Origin: an uncultured Acetatifactor sp.
GTDB lineage: Bacteria > Bacillota > Clostridia > Lachnospirales > Lachnospiraceae
DNA: 64,000 nt
Reading direction: 5' to 3'
Assembly: GCA_934402315.1 (NCBI GenBank)
Contig: CAKRTS010000010.1
Coordinates: 47,652 to 111,651 of the forward strand
Shown piece by piece: positions 43,010 to 52,813 of this stretch. Below the pieces are notes generated by a model that made no database searches, was not told the origin of the DNA, and worked only from the letters and a program-made list of their open reading frames with translations. The position numbers and the translations under genes are program-made. Each line of letters begins with the position of its first letter. Position 1 is the stretch's first letter.

Positions 43010-44596
43010 TTAATCCGTACGAGTAAGTTCCTCCAGCCTGTCGCACCTGCGGAACAAATCAATGTAAACCATCAACTCTTCCCGATTGGAAACACCAAGT
43101 TTTCGGTTCAGATTCGTATTGTGTTTTCTTGCCGTTCCGATGCTGATGTACAGTTGCTCCGCCACTTCATTGATATCGCAGCCTTCGATAAACAGCCGTA
43201 ACACCGTTTTTTCCGTAGGTGTCAGGCCCTGCACCCGTTTAGCAAAATCCCGTAACAGTTCTTCTATATCCGGCGGCAGATCTCCCGGTGCCAGCATTTG
43301 GTTTTTATGGGAATTAACAAAGGCAATCAACGCATCAATTTCCGAAATTCCAGAGCGGTGCTCTCCTATCCCATCCTCCTGCATGGCTTTCAGGCTCTGG
43401 ACAATCGGGGAAACAAAATGCTTTGACAGAAAAACAGAGAGCAGCACAATCACCACCAAAAAACCAAGGGAACCAAGCACCCACAACTGCCTGCGGGTCA
43501 GGGAAGCCTGCCAGTAGCTGTTTTCCGAAATCAGCGTCATGACGGTAAGCGGCAGTCCGCTCGCCGTTTTTACCGCAAGAGGCTGGCACGCCCCAAAATA
43601 CCGATAATTACCGGCAACACAATTTTGGTAATACTTTCCCTTCCGCATTTCCATAATGCCCTCCGGCATCAGATATGTTCCGGCTGAATTACCAATCATC
43701 GCTTTTTCCAAAAACACATGATCGCTCTCCATCGGGGCAAGTACCGCCACCATATTTCCGAAGGGACTGTCCGTTACCGGATAGGAAAGCGAAAAATAAA
43801 GCTCGCTCAGCTCCACTCCGCAGATACCCAGAACCCGCCCTTTGCCGTCCAGTATGGGGACACATAACAGCAGCGCATCCTCCCATGTATCCTTTAATTG
43901 CACCCGCTCCGTCCACAAAACGCCTTCCGCGAGCCGGGTTCCCGAAAATTCCATCAACGAATCGTAACCCGGAATGGAAGAGGTATCATATTCCAGATTC
44001 CAGCGGTTGTGCATCTGCACCTGCTTCTTCCGCGCCACATCCGCCGCGCCGCGAAAATACACGATATGCTGATCAGCGGCGCCTACTGCCTTCAGATCGG
44101 AAAAACGCAGATAGACACCCATACGGGAAGAATCCGCGTTTTCTGTCCCTGTATTCACTGTTGCATCCAAAAGGAAAAATGCGCCGCTGCAGGAATTGGA
44201 TTTTAAAACCGTCTCCAGTACATTGTACAGGGAATCCTCCACCTCTGAAATCAGTGCCGCATTATCGTTTAAATCGTCAAATGTCTTATCCTCCGCAATC
44301 AGAATATTGTCCAGCTCCCGCGTAATTTCTCCGGAAAGGGTAATACTTCTTGCTGTCAGAATATCCATCTGCGTGGAAAGCATGGTTGCCGTATTCTGCT
44401 GCTGTATACTGAGTGCTTCTCCAAGGCTGCGCTCCGAACCCGGAATCACTCCGGCAATACTCAATAATGAAATTGCTCCCCCAAAGATAACCAATGCCAT
44501 ACAACACCAGTATAACGCCAGCTTCCGGTGCATACTGACACTGTATTTTCGCGCCTGCCGAATTGTAAGCCATATGTTCTTTATCGATGCCACCAT
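43010..44596 (-). CDS. Membrane-spanning LuxR-type regulator with extracytoplasmic sensor domain
   Basis: A 528-residue one-component regulator with unusual topology. TM1 is ~26-50, followed by a ~315-residue extracytoplasmic domain of Cache-like character (GAFFLLDATVNTG; GKGRVLGICGVELSELYF), then TM2 ~365-390. A HAMP-like and acidic linker leads to a C-terminal LuxR helix-turn-helix (TPTEKTVLRLFIEGCDINEV, SIGTARKHNTNLNRKLGV). LuxR proteins are normally soluble. ATG 44596 is chosen (GGGG close upstream); an in-frame TTG six codons earlier is possible. It follows the orphan binding protein by 30 bp. Confidence 0.85.
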   Translation of the reverse strand: MVASIKNIWLTIRQARKYSVSMHRKLALYWCCMALVIFGGAISLLSIAGVIPGSERSLGEALSIQQQNTATMLSTQMDILTARSITLSGEITRELDNILIAEDKTFDDLNDNAALISEVEDSLYNVLETVLKSNSCSGAFFLLDATVNTGTENADSSRMGVYLRFSDLKAVGAADQHIVYFRGAADVARKKQVQMHNRWNLEYDTSSIPGYDSLMEFSGTRLAEGVLWTERVQLKDTWEDALLLCVPILDGKGRVLGICGVELSELYFSLSYPVTDSPFGNMVAVLAPMESDHVFLEKAMIGNSAGTYLMPEGIMEMRKGKYYQNCVAGNYRYFGACQPLAVKTASGLPLTVMTLISENSYWQASLTRRQLWVLGSLGFLVVIVLLSVFLSKHFVSPIVQSLKAMQEDGIGEHRSGISEIDALIAFVNSHKNQMLAPGDLPPDIEELLRDFAKRVQGLTPTEKTVLRLFIEGCDINEVAEQLYISIGTARKHNTNLNRKLGVSNREELMVYIDLFRRCDRLEELTRTD

Positions 44597-44626
44597 TTCC
44601 CCTACCCCGATCAAATTCCATCCGTT

Positions 44627-45970
44627 CTATTCTTGAAAATCTGCTTTAAATGCATCCAGAATCCGCTCCGAAAGCTCTTTTACAGACTGCGCAGGGGCAT
44701 CTAAATATGTATTACGCCCCATGCGAAGCTCGTGACGAATAGATTCTTCAAATTTAGTTTCCAGCGAAAGATAATTTTCCATCTGCGGTGCTGTATAAAA
44801 GGTATAGGAGTCCTGCGTTTCCATAAATGCCTGATACAGCGAAACATACATAGGGTTTTCCAAATTGCCTATTGTCTCCGGCAGACAGATGTCAAAGGCT
44901 TCCTGCTTCACCGGCATATATCCTAACTTTGTAACAAAATCCACATTTGTCTGCGCATCCGTCAGCCATTTCAAAAAGGTCATACACGCCTTTTCCCGCT
45001 CCGGCGTAGATTTCACCGTGCAGATTCCTGCACCTCTCTGCATCACCAGCTTTTCCCCCTGTTCAAAAATAGGGCAGGGCATGGAAACAATATCTACCTT
45101 TTCCGATGTATTATCCGCATAAGTAACCGTGTCGGAATAATAAAGCACACTGGCGGAGGAAGCCACTGACACAATGGCATCACCTGTACGCAGCGGTTCC
45201 GTAGCATATCCGCTCTGCAGCCAGACGCCACCCTGCAGCGCAGCCTGTGCATAGGGCTCCCATACCTTCTCAAAAACAGGACTAAAATTTATCTGGTTCT
45301 GTTCAAAAAAGTTCTCCCCTAAAGATTCCACTCCCACCTGAAAGTAGTTAAATAGGTAGTCATGTACAAAAAAAGTCTTGCCGTCCGTCCACTCCGCATA
45401 AGTTTCCGCCAGATGGTATAAGCCTTCCCACGTTTTCAGCTCTTCCACACTTGCACCTGTCGCCGCAGCAAACCGTTCAAATGCAGTCTGGTTGACAAAT
45501 AAAATTTCCGTGGATTTTGCCACCGGAAGAATAAGCAGTCTATCCCCTATCACGCCTTCCTCCACAAAGTCAGGAATAAATTCTGCCAGCTCCTCCTCCG
45601 TAAAATAATCCCGATAATCCACAAGCACCGTATCATCGGGCATCGACAGAACCGTTTTGGGATAGGATACAAACATATCCGGAAGCTCTGCGGCCCCCGG
45701 GTCTCCAAAAGCGGAAGATAAAACATTATCATGAATCGTATTGGTATTGGTAACACTTCCCACCTGCACCTGGATATTCTGCTCCTGTCCCACCGTTTCA
45801 TTAAACAGGGTAATCAGGTCATTTAACGGTGATTTCGCCTGACCACCGTATACATGCCAGATAGTGACTGTCACCGGTTCCCTTTTCCGGCTGCAGCCGG
45901 TACTGCCAAACGCCAAAAAAGCAATCAATGCAAGTGCAATATATTTTTTATATCTAAATCTTTGTCTCAT
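44627..45970 (-). CDS. Orphan sugar-type solute-binding lipoprotein
   Basis: A 447-residue family-1 extracellular solute-binding protein: basic leader, hydrophobic segment and lipobox STGC, then VTIWHVYGGQAKSPLNDLI typical of sugar binders. No permease or ATPase gene is nearby; instead it is followed by the membrane LuxR gene. It may present a ligand to that sensor. ATG 45970 follows AGAGG; a start ten codons earlier is too close to its ribosome site. A TATAAT -10 lies at 46013-46018 on the minus strand. Confidence 0.88.
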   Translation of the reverse strand: MRQRFRYKKYIALALIAFLAFGSTGCSRKREPVTVTIWHVYGGQAKSPLNDLITLFNETVGQEQNIQVQVGSVTNTNTIHDNVLSSAFGDPGAAELPDMFVSYPKTVLSMPDDTVLVDYRDYFTEEELAEFIPDFVEEGVIGDRLLILPVAKSTEILFVNQTAFERFAAATGASVEELKTWEGLYHLAETYAEWTDGKTFFVHDYLFNYFQVGVESLGENFFEQNQINFSPVFEKVWEPYAQAALQGGVWLQSGYATEPLRTGDAIVSVASSASVLYYSDTVTYADNTSEKVDIVSMPCPIFEQGEKLVMQRGAGICTVKSTPEREKACMTFLKWLTDAQTNVDFVTKLGYMPVKQEAFDICLPETIGNLENPMYVSLYQAFMETQDSYTFYTAPQMENYLSLETKFEESIRHELRMGRNTYLDAPAQSVKELSERILDAFKADFQE

Positions 45971-46040
45971 CCGATATTTTCCTCTTAATGCTTCTGCCAT
46001 TTCCTATTTTCTATTATAAAGATTTCCTAAAACAGAAAAA

Positions 46041-46070
46041 CCCCCCATATGGGGAGTTTCATATGGGGGG
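46041..46070 (-). terminator. Terminator of the two-component operon
   Basis: Perfect 11-bp stem CCCCCCATATG / CATATGGGGGG with an 8-nt loop, followed on the minus strand by TTTTTCTGTTTT. Lies 8 bp after the response-regulator stop. Confidence 0.9.
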
Positions 46071-46078
46071 TGATACTA

Positions 46079-46702
46079 TTAAAACCCGTTAATTATTAAA
46101 TTCTTTTTTGTCACTGCCACCGCCAGTTTTGTTTTAGAATCAAAACCCGTTTTCCGTAACATGTTGCCAATATGCCATTTCACAGTTTCCGGCGAGACGG
46201 ACAGACCCTCAGAAATCTGCTTATAAGATTTCCCCTCCACCACCAGCCGCAGTACATCCAGCTCCGCTTTGGTGAAATCACAGCTTTTTGCCGCTCCGAC
46301 CATAACGGTCGGGGAAGCGTCCGGATATATGGATTGCCCGTCCATGGTGCAGTCCATGACCTCCAACAGCTCCTCCTTACTTGCATCTTTATACCAGAAG
46401 CTTTCAGCCCCCGCCTTGCGGGCACGCTCCAGAAAACTGCATTCTGCCATGGAAGTGACGATAATCACCTTCACCTGTGGCATGGATTGTTTGATTCGTT
46501 CCGCCGCTTTCAATCCGCTTTCATCGTTTTCCGTGCAGACATCCATCAAAACCAGATCGCACCCTGTCCTGCGGCACACCTCCTCCGCCATTGAGGCATT
46601 GGCTATAGAACCGGCAAGTTCATATCGTCCGCTGGCAAGAATATGATGTTCCATATCCTCCCTTGCCATCCTCTGATCCTCAACCACCAATACTTTTATC
46701 AT
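46079..46702 (-). CDS. NarL/FixJ-type response regulator
   Basis: A 207-residue response regulator. The receiver domain has acidic pocket VVEDQ, phospho-acceptor Asp ~54 (VLMDVC), Thr/Ser in VIIVTS, and Lys in YKDAS. A LuxR-type helix-turn-helix sits at ~140-200 (FTKAELDVLRLVVEGKSYKQ). Overlaps the kinase gene by 23 bp with its own GAGGAG site. Likely targets are the downstream binding protein and LuxR genes, by adjacency. Confidence 0.92.
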   Translation of the reverse strand: MIKVLVVEDQRMAREDMEHHILASGRYELAGSIANASMAEEVCRRTGCDLVLMDVCTENDESGLKAAERIKQSMPQVKVIIVTSMAECSFLERARKAGAESFWYKDASKEELLEVMDCTMDGQSIYPDASPTVMVGAAKSCDFTKAELDVLRLVVEGKSYKQISEGLSVSPETVKWHIGNMLRKTGFDSKTKLAVAVTKKNLIINGF

Positions 46703-47774
46703 GCGCTCTCTCCTCCGGTTCCTCTATAAATTTGGGAATCCGAAATGTCACGGAAAACACCGGTGCAGTAGAAACCGCCATCTGGCAGCAACTGCTCTCC
46801 ACACGCCGCCGAAGTGTGGACAATCCGCCCCCCTCCACAACTCCTTCTTCCGGCACACTTCCGTTGTTACTCACCCTGACTGTATCATAGTCCCTCTGGT
46901 TCGTAAAGTCTATCTCCAGCTCCGTTGCTCCACCATGCCGGACACTGTTGATCATACACTCCGACAGGGCAGGCATCAGCCAATCCTCTCCTTTTTCATC
47001 GGTTGACAATTCACCCCGGACAACGACCTTTAACCCGAGCATATTGCCTCGTTCTTCCAGCTGTGCCCGCCAACCCTTACCCGGGCTGTCCGCTTCCTCT
47101 GTCTGAAGCAGCCACAGGGCACGGTTCCATCGCTTAAGCAGCTCCTTTTCCTGCATCTCCTCCATTCCGTTTGTCAAAAAACGATTCGTGGCAAGAACCG
47201 TATGTCCCAGTTCGTCATGAACCCGCATTTTCATTTCCAGAATTTCTTCCTCTCTGGTTAAAGTAAGGATATTGTGCGAAAGTTCTTTCATGGATAACGC
47301 CACCCTTTTTAGGCGCTCATTTTCCCTCTTTAACTCCTCACCGTTCTCATAGAGCGCAGTTACATTTCCGGCAAGAAACTGAACAAACCTTTCCCCGGAC
47401 TTCGTGACAACACTGCTCTCCGAAAATCTCCAGACCTCGCCCTCCGGGAACCGGTAGACCATCGCCTTGGGATTCAGGATACTCACCGCTTCACACGGTC
47501 TGTCCAGTGCCTCACGAAATTCCTGAACGCTCTGGATATCCCTGCCCGCCAACAGATGCTCCAGCGAATACATCCTGCGGTTGCACAGTCTAGGCAATCC
47601 GTTTTTGTCAAAAAAGGCAATTCCGCTGGGAAGATTATCCAGACTCTCCTGCACCTGCTTTGCGGGGGAACCTTCTCTGGAATGTCCCCAGACCATGGAC
47701 CATAGGAGTCTCAACATCATAACCATTCCTGTTACCCCTGTCATAAACACCACGACTGCAAGCCAATCCGTCAC
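46680..47774 (-). CDS. Histidine kinase (HisKA_3-like) with PAS-like domain
   Basis: A 364-residue kinase: one N-terminal membrane helix (~5-30), a PAS-like domain (~40-140), a coiled coil (~145-180), phospho-acceptor His ~186 in RVHDELGHTVLA, then a HATPase domain with N-box LSECMINSVRHG and glycine box EGGGLSTLRRRV. It starts at GTG 47774, overlapping the stop of the 7TM gene (GTGA). It is almost without an external sensor of its own, so input may come through the 7TM partner. Confidence 0.88.
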   Translation of the reverse strand: MTDWLAVVVFMTGVTGMVMMLRLLWSMVWGHSREGSPAKQVQESLDNLPSGIAFFDKNGLPRLCNRRMYSLEHLLAGRDIQSVQEFREALDRPCEAVSILNPKAMVYRFPEGEVWRFSESSVVTKSGERFVQFLAGNVTALYENGEELKRENERLKRVALSMKELSHNILTLTREEEILEMKMRVHDELGHTVLATNRFLTNGMEEMQEKELLKRWNRALWLLQTEEADSPGKGWRAQLEERGNMLGLKVVVRGELSTDEKGEDWLMPALSECMINSVRHGGATELEIDFTNQRDYDTVRVSNNGSVPEEGVVEGGGLSTLRRRVESSCCQMAVSTAPVFSVTFRIPKFIEEPEERAHDKSIGG

Positions 47775-49420
47775 TGTCCTTCACCTCCCGTACCTTCCGG
47801 GTTATCCACAGAATAGGAGATGACCCACGAACCATCCACATCGCGGCTGACTTCGCCCTCCCGAAAAGAAAGGCCTCCGGACAAATCCGCTTTACATTCC
47901 ATATTCATGGACAGCTCCTCCTTCTCTTTTTTCACGTCAAGGAAACAGTACAGGACAGCAATCCCTCCCATAGTCCTTTCCAACACGCTCTCATAAAAAT
48001 CAAAAATCTGCATTGCCGCCTCTCCGGCAACTTCTTTCTCACCTTCTGTTCTCCAACTGCACAGGACACCATACGCCCGCAGATAACGCATCGTCTCCTC
48101 AAGGCACAATTCCAGCTCCTTTACCGGAATGGTTGAATTTTGCGCCGTTATAAAAATAAGATTGCTCCGACGCTTTAAATATGCCCCGATTACGGTAATC
48201 TTGTGAAAAAGCAGTCTTTTCTCTGATTCCTCTTCCGTTTCGGAGCATTGTTGAACCAGCTTCGACAAAACCTGTATCTGATGCGCCGTCTGTATCTGCA
48301 CCATGTCGTACAAATGATTTTTTACCTCCAGCTGCGCGATCTTCTTTCTCGTTTTCAGATTTTCTTCCTCTATCAGATTCGTGTCCTTTAACTCTTCCTT
48401 TGCCGCTTCCAACGCCTTTAGCGTCTCCAAAAGCTCCGATATGTCCTCCTGCCACCGGACGTATCCGCCTTTTATGGGGGCTTCGGATACCCGCATCCCC
48501 TCCTCACTGCCCCACTCTTTTGCGGCATAACAGTTCTTATGATTTTCATCTGTTATCTGCGCCGCGATGGTAGATGCCATAAAAAGCTGTTCGTAACCGT
48601 TGTTAGAGGGAATCAGCCCCGACTGAATACAGCTTTCAAAAATTGCCGCATTCAACAGACAAAAGGCTGCTGTCATATCTCCAAAAAGAACCTTCCACAA
48701 GGGGATGCGTAAACAATAACCAATGGCGTAGAACACCGCCATTCCGAAAACTGCGAAGGGAAACCAGATAAATTTTTTGGTCTTGGGAATCCTGCATTTT
48801 AACAAAATCAGAAACAATGTCGTCAGAAAACAGACTGTCATCCACCCGGCAGCCAGATAATACACCACACCATATTGATAGGTATCCTCTATCCACGGTC
48901 TTTCCCCTAAGAAACGAAAGGCGAGCTGGTGCATGTCATTGCTCAAAATCAAAAGAATCAAAAGTACCGACGGAAAAAACAAAGAACATGCCGTTACTTT
49001 CGGAATTTTATAACTTTCCGGTTTTCTCATATACAAGGCAAGGCATACGCTGATGGCAGGAATAAGAAGCATCGGAACATAATACAGATACCACAGAAAA
49101 TGCTTTGCAAATACCCACTCTTTCGGAGTTACATACCGGCAGGAACGGACAACCATCCAGAAAATCATGAAAACTGCGATTGCAGTCAGACAGTTCCGTG
49201 TCTGCCGGTGTATGATACGCTTTGAAAAGGATATTGCCCAGACAGTATAGATCAGTATGTACAATGAAGGGCGCAGTGTGCGGAAAAACCAATACCAGAA
49301 CGGATTGGCAATATTCAGTTGACGACACAAAATTGCCGCGAAAATGCACAACAATACCGGGAGCCGCTTCCCAGATACAAATTTTCCCATGTTTGATTCC
49401 GTCATTTTAGCCGCACTCAT
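47771..49420 (-). CDS. 7TM sensor protein related to histidine kinases, no kinase catalytic core
   Basis: A 549-residue protein. The first ~265 residues hold seven to eight membrane helices in the manner of the 7TM histidine-kinase input domain. A long coiled coil follows (~320-375, LLETLKALEAAKEELKDTNL), then a domain aligned in place with a kinase core. I see no phospho-acceptor His box or ATP-binding N/G boxes there. It probably acts as a membrane sensor subunit for the kinase encoded next. The ribosome site is weak; translation may be coupled to the short frame overlapping its start. Confidence 0.8.
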   Translation of the reverse strand: MSAAKMTESNMGKFVSGKRLPVLLCIFAAILCRQLNIANPFWYWFFRTLRPSLYILIYTVWAISFSKRIIHRQTRNCLTAIAVFMIFWMVVRSCRYVTPKEWVFAKHFLWYLYYVPMLLIPAISVCLALYMRKPESYKIPKVTACSLFFPSVLLILLILSNDMHQLAFRFLGERPWIEDTYQYGVVYYLAAGWMTVCFLTTLFLILLKCRIPKTKKFIWFPFAVFGMAVFYAIGYCLRIPLWKVLFGDMTAAFCLLNAAIFESCIQSGLIPSNNGYEQLFMASTIAAQITDENHKNCYAAKEWGSEEGMRVSEAPIKGGYVRWQEDISELLETLKALEAAKEELKDTNLIEEENLKTRKKIAQLEVKNHLYDMVQIQTAHQIQVLSKLVQQCSETEEESEKRLLFHKITVIGAYLKRRSNLIFITAQNSTIPVKELELCLEETMRYLRAYGVLCSWRTEGEKEVAGEAAMQIFDFYESVLERTMGGIAVLYCFLDVKKEKEELSMNMECKADLSGGLSFREGEVSRDVDGSWVISYSVDNPEGTGGEGQ

Positions 49421-49553
49421 ATTTTCTGCATAAATCTATCGCCCTTAAATACTTCTCCAGTTGCTCCATGCTGTATCCCATTTTCTCCAGATACACCTTG
49501 GCAACCCACTGCTTCGTTGCATGCATATTCCGTTCGTTTTCATGCTCCTCCAT
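49407..49553 (-). CDS. Possible 48-residue leader protein overlapping the 7TM gene start
   Basis: The frame MEEHENERNMHATKQWVAKV ... MGYSMEQLEKYLR ... CRKYECG ends inside the first codons of the 7TM gene (overlap 14 bp), an arrangement typical of translational coupling. The frame stays open about 18 codons upstream without a start, so it may instead be the tail of a lost gene. Helical and charged; no family recognised. Confidence 0.4.
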   Translation of the reverse strand: MEEHENERNMHATKQWVAKVYLEKMGYSMEQLEKYLRAIDLCRKYECG

Positions 49554-49736
49554 AGCTTCCTTGGGAGATTCTTCCAGAACAGTTTGCAGACACTGTCGAG
49601 TATATCATATATTTGTTTTTTAATATAGTCTTTTTCTCATTTTGTATACCTATCTAATCCTATACCCTTCATACCACCGGCTTTCAACAGCAACCTGACA
49701 GTGACCGAACCTTCATCCGTTTCCGCAGAAAATGCC

Positions 49737-50372
49737 TTACTTGGCAACCGATGGCAACGATTGCATCAGCGCAAAGAATTGCTGTGCCTCACCTGTACTG
49801 AAATATGCATACCATGCCTCCAGAGTATCAGATCGGAAAACGTCCAAACACTCAATAATCTGCTTTGCCCATAGCAGAGCCCCCGTACAGCCTGCTGTAA
49901 TCAGATTTCCGTCTGTGACGGAGGGCTTGTCAACAAAGAAACTCTGTCCTTTGTAATCAGGGCAGAACATATCCAAAAATCCTGCTCCGTTGCTTGTGTG
50001 GGGACGCTGATCCAGCAATCCGGCACGAGCCAGAGCGACTGTCGCACCGCAAATAGCGCATACAGTACCACCGACAGAAAGCAGTTCAGCCGCCTTCTTT
50101 ATAATAGCGCCATGTTTCGGATCATCCCATGTATCTGCACCCGGCAACAGCAGGACACTCTTTCCGTTGACCGTGATGTCATCAACGATACCATCCGGAA
50201 TGACCGTCAGACCACCCATCGTTTTTACGGGCTCTTTCGAGACGGCAACGGTCTTTACGCACACCTGCGGTGCATCCTTTTTGAAAAATCTTTTTGAGTT
50301 GAGCTCTGCGGTAACATACCCAGTCTCCCAATCCGCCATTGTATCCAGCACATAAACATAAACTGTAAACAT
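49737..50372 (-). CDS. DJ-1/PfpI family protein (glutamine amidotransferase-like)
   Basis: A 211-residue protein of the DJ-1/PfpI superfamily. The nucleophile elbow Cys is in GGTVCAICGATVALA (~107), with His in RPHTSN nearby. Relatives include YdeA-type proteins, chaperones and glyoxalases; the exact activity is open. AGGAAAG lies upstream. Divergent from the WYL-domain regulator, with a 113-bp shared promoter region, so probably under its control. Confidence 0.88.
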   Translation of the reverse strand: MFTVYVYVLDTMADWETGYVTAELNSKRFFKKDAPQVCVKTVAVSKEPVKTMGGLTVIPDGIVDDITVNGKSVLLLPGADTWDDPKHGAIIKKAAELLSVGGTVCAICGATVALARAGLLDQRPHTSNGAGFLDMFCPDYKGQSFFVDKPSVTDGNLITAGCTGALLWAKQIIECLDVFRSDTLEAWYAYFSTGEAQQFFALMQSLPSVAK

Positions 50373-50485
50373 AATATCTTTCCTTTCTGTTTCCTTTGTT
50401 TTTTACTTCTCCATATTACTACCGTATTGTTGACAACAATATGGCAACAATCTAAAATAAAAAAAGAAAGAGAGGAAACGATCGA

Positions 50486-51460
50486 ATGAAGGTTGACCGG
50501 CTTGTCAGCATAATTATGATACTCCTTGACAAAAAGCGGGTTGGCGCACAGGAGTTAGCAGATCTGTTTGAAGTGTCGCCCCGCACGATTTATCGTGATA
50601 TAGACGCGATCAGCATGGCGGGGATTCCTGTCCGCTCAACCTCCGGCGTGGGCGGCGGTTTTGAAATCATGCCGGAATATAAAGTTGACAAAAAGGTTTT
50701 CTCAACGGATGACCTTTCAGCGCTGTTGATAGGACTGACAAGCCTTTCGGGAATGATAAGGGAAGATGATTTCGTACATGCTCTGGCAAAGATCAAGAGC
50801 TTTATCCCCGCTGACCGGGCAAGGGATATTGAATTAAAGGCAAATCAGATCTGTATCGACTTAAACCCATGGATGGGAAATGGAAATATAAAGCAGACAT
50901 TGGAAACTGTAAAGGACGCTTTACAGGCGAATCAGTTACTTTCCTTTACATATATAGACGGGCACAGCAACAAAACCAACAGAATTGTCGAGCCATATCA
51001 GCTTGTGTTAAAGGGCAATCATTGGTATTTTCAGGGGTACTGCCGTACCAAAAACGACTACCGCCTGTTCCGGCTGTCCAGAATAACCGAATTGCAGGTG
51101 CTTCCGGAAACCTTCAGTCCCCGGAATTATCAAAAGCCGATTTTAAATTTTGAGGAAACCCTGGAGACGCTCCAATCAGATATAAAAATCCGCGTTCACA
51201 AATCGGTGTTGGACAGAGTGCTTGAATTTTGCACCTACGACCGTGTGACCCCGGATGGGGACGACTACTATCTTGTAGACTATCCATTTATTGAACGGGA
51301 TTATTATTTTGATATGCTTCTCAGCTTTGGAGACAAATGCGAGTGCATAGATCCTCCGCATATCCGCGAAGAGATAAAGCGGAGGATACACAGCATGGCA
51401 GCCTTATATGAGCACCCGAGGGCTCAAAGTATTACTACAGCACCTGATAGCTCATCATAA
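50486..51460 (+). CDS. YafY-type regulator (HTH_11 + WYL domain)
   Basis: A 324-residue DeoR/YafY-like regulator: N-terminal winged helix (VGAQELADLFEVSPRTIYRD), then a WYL ligand-binding domain (~140-225; YQLVLKGNHWYFQGYCRTKN, FRLSRI). WYL domains often sense nucleotides or oligonucleotides. GAGG precedes the start. Its 3' end overlaps the convergent membrane protein gene by 26 bp. Confidence 0.9.
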   Translation: MKVDRLVSIIMILLDKKRVGAQELADLFEVSPRTIYRDIDAISMAGIPVRSTSGVGGGFEIMPEYKVDKKVFSTDDLSALLIGLTSLSGMIREDDFVHALAKIKSFIPADRARDIELKANQICIDLNPWMGNGNIKQTLETVKDALQANQLLSFTYIDGHSNKTNRIVEPYQLVLKGNHWYFQGYCRTKNDYRLFRLSRITELQVLPETFSPRNYQKPILNFEETLETLQSDIKIRVHKSVLDRVLEFCTYDRVTPDGDDYYLVDYPFIERDYYFDMLLSFGDKCECIDPPHIREEIKRRIHSMAALYEHPRAQSITTAPDSSS

Positions 51461-52813
51461 AAAGGAGGATTAGCAGAACCATAAATACCCTGACCAGTTT
51501 CTGATAAGTCGTTGTCGCCGGATCCTTGACGGGATTCCATGCTTCTTTCATTCCCGGCATATTGTTTATATCGCTCCGATTTCCTCCGATTCCGGTTTCC
51601 TTCCGGGCGCTGAGCCGGTTCGACGCATAAGAGAGCATTTCTTTTGCCGCCTCTGCTTCATGCTCCGATACCTCAAGCGTCCTGCCGTCTGCAAAGGTGA
51701 GCCATCTCCCTTTCTTATTTTTCGTGTAAATCCATCCGCTGATGTCTGTGAGAAGCGGAAGATAGTAAACTCCGGCTGCGTCCTGTTCATCAATGATGAA
51801 ATGATAGGTAACCGTGAACGACCTGTTTCTGGAAGCCGGCTGCATAAGAAAATATTCCATGCAGAAAAGCTCCCTGATCTGCTCGCGCTGTCCCCATGTA
51901 TCAAAGCATGCAAGCGTCCGCATGACCGGACCAATGACAATAAGAACGGAAAACACTGCCCCTACCAGCAACAAAAAGGCTCCGTATATCATGACCGATG
52001 AATTATCGCTGAGAGGCGACGCCGCTTCCCTAAACATCACTCCACAAAGCGGGAGCACCAGTGCAGCTTCTGCCAGAGAAACTCCCCGAAAAACGGCATT
52101 CTGACAGAATAGATAATAAAAGCCGACAAACATGGCAGCATTCTTTCCATTACGGTAGCGAAGCGGAATCCGCATAAGCAGAAGCTCAGACAGGAAGCCA
52201 ACAAGCAGCACCGCTTCCTTACACGCAAGTATATATATATCCCATACATCCATAGATACAGCCATATTCCGTGGGAGCCATAGAGCGCCAGCAGGTCTCC
52301 GTCCTTTGCATTTTTCAGAACACTATGCAGGATACTCTCTCCGTAAACCAGATGATAACCTATACCGCACACCATTATTATCCATGCGGTATAATCGGGA
52401 ATACAGGACAACACCCAGCGCTTGCGGCTGCCATGCTCATGTCTCCGCTGACGCCAAAACCCGATTCCCCACAGAACCGGATAAAGAAACACGACAAGAA
52501 GCAGCGCAAGGTTCGTCTCCGGCATCATTGTCGTTAGGAGCAGGCTCAGACGGCTTGCACGGGAAGTTTCCCTCAAGAGATTCGGCACATGTGCGCAAAG
52601 CGACGCCACCCCCGCCAAAAGTATCGCAAAGGCTCCCGGTATCGCCATCAGACTGACTGTTTCCGCTTTTGACTTACGTTTCACCAGATGGTACAGGTCG
52701 ACGAGATACAGACCTGCATTCAGATATAGAAGTATCATCGTGAACCAGAAGTTCGGCAAATATTCGGTGTCCGCCGTATATAATCTAAAGAAATCCTTGA
52801 GTTCCGCTATCAT
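51435..52813 (-). pseudogene. Membrane protein split by a frameshift at an AT-dinucleotide repeat
   Basis: Two overlapping frames, 52813 to about 52235 and about 52240 to 51435, read as one ~458-residue protein with eight or so membrane helices and a cytoplasmic domain (~FTVTYHFIIDEQDAAGVYYL). The frames meet exactly at TATATATATAT (52230-52240). Removing one AT unit joins helix GIWLYLWMYGIYI to LACKEAVLLVGFL in a single frame. No ribosome site is evident for the second frame. It may be a slipped-strand phase-variable gene, a true pseudogene or a sequencing error. No family recognised. Confidence 0.65.
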
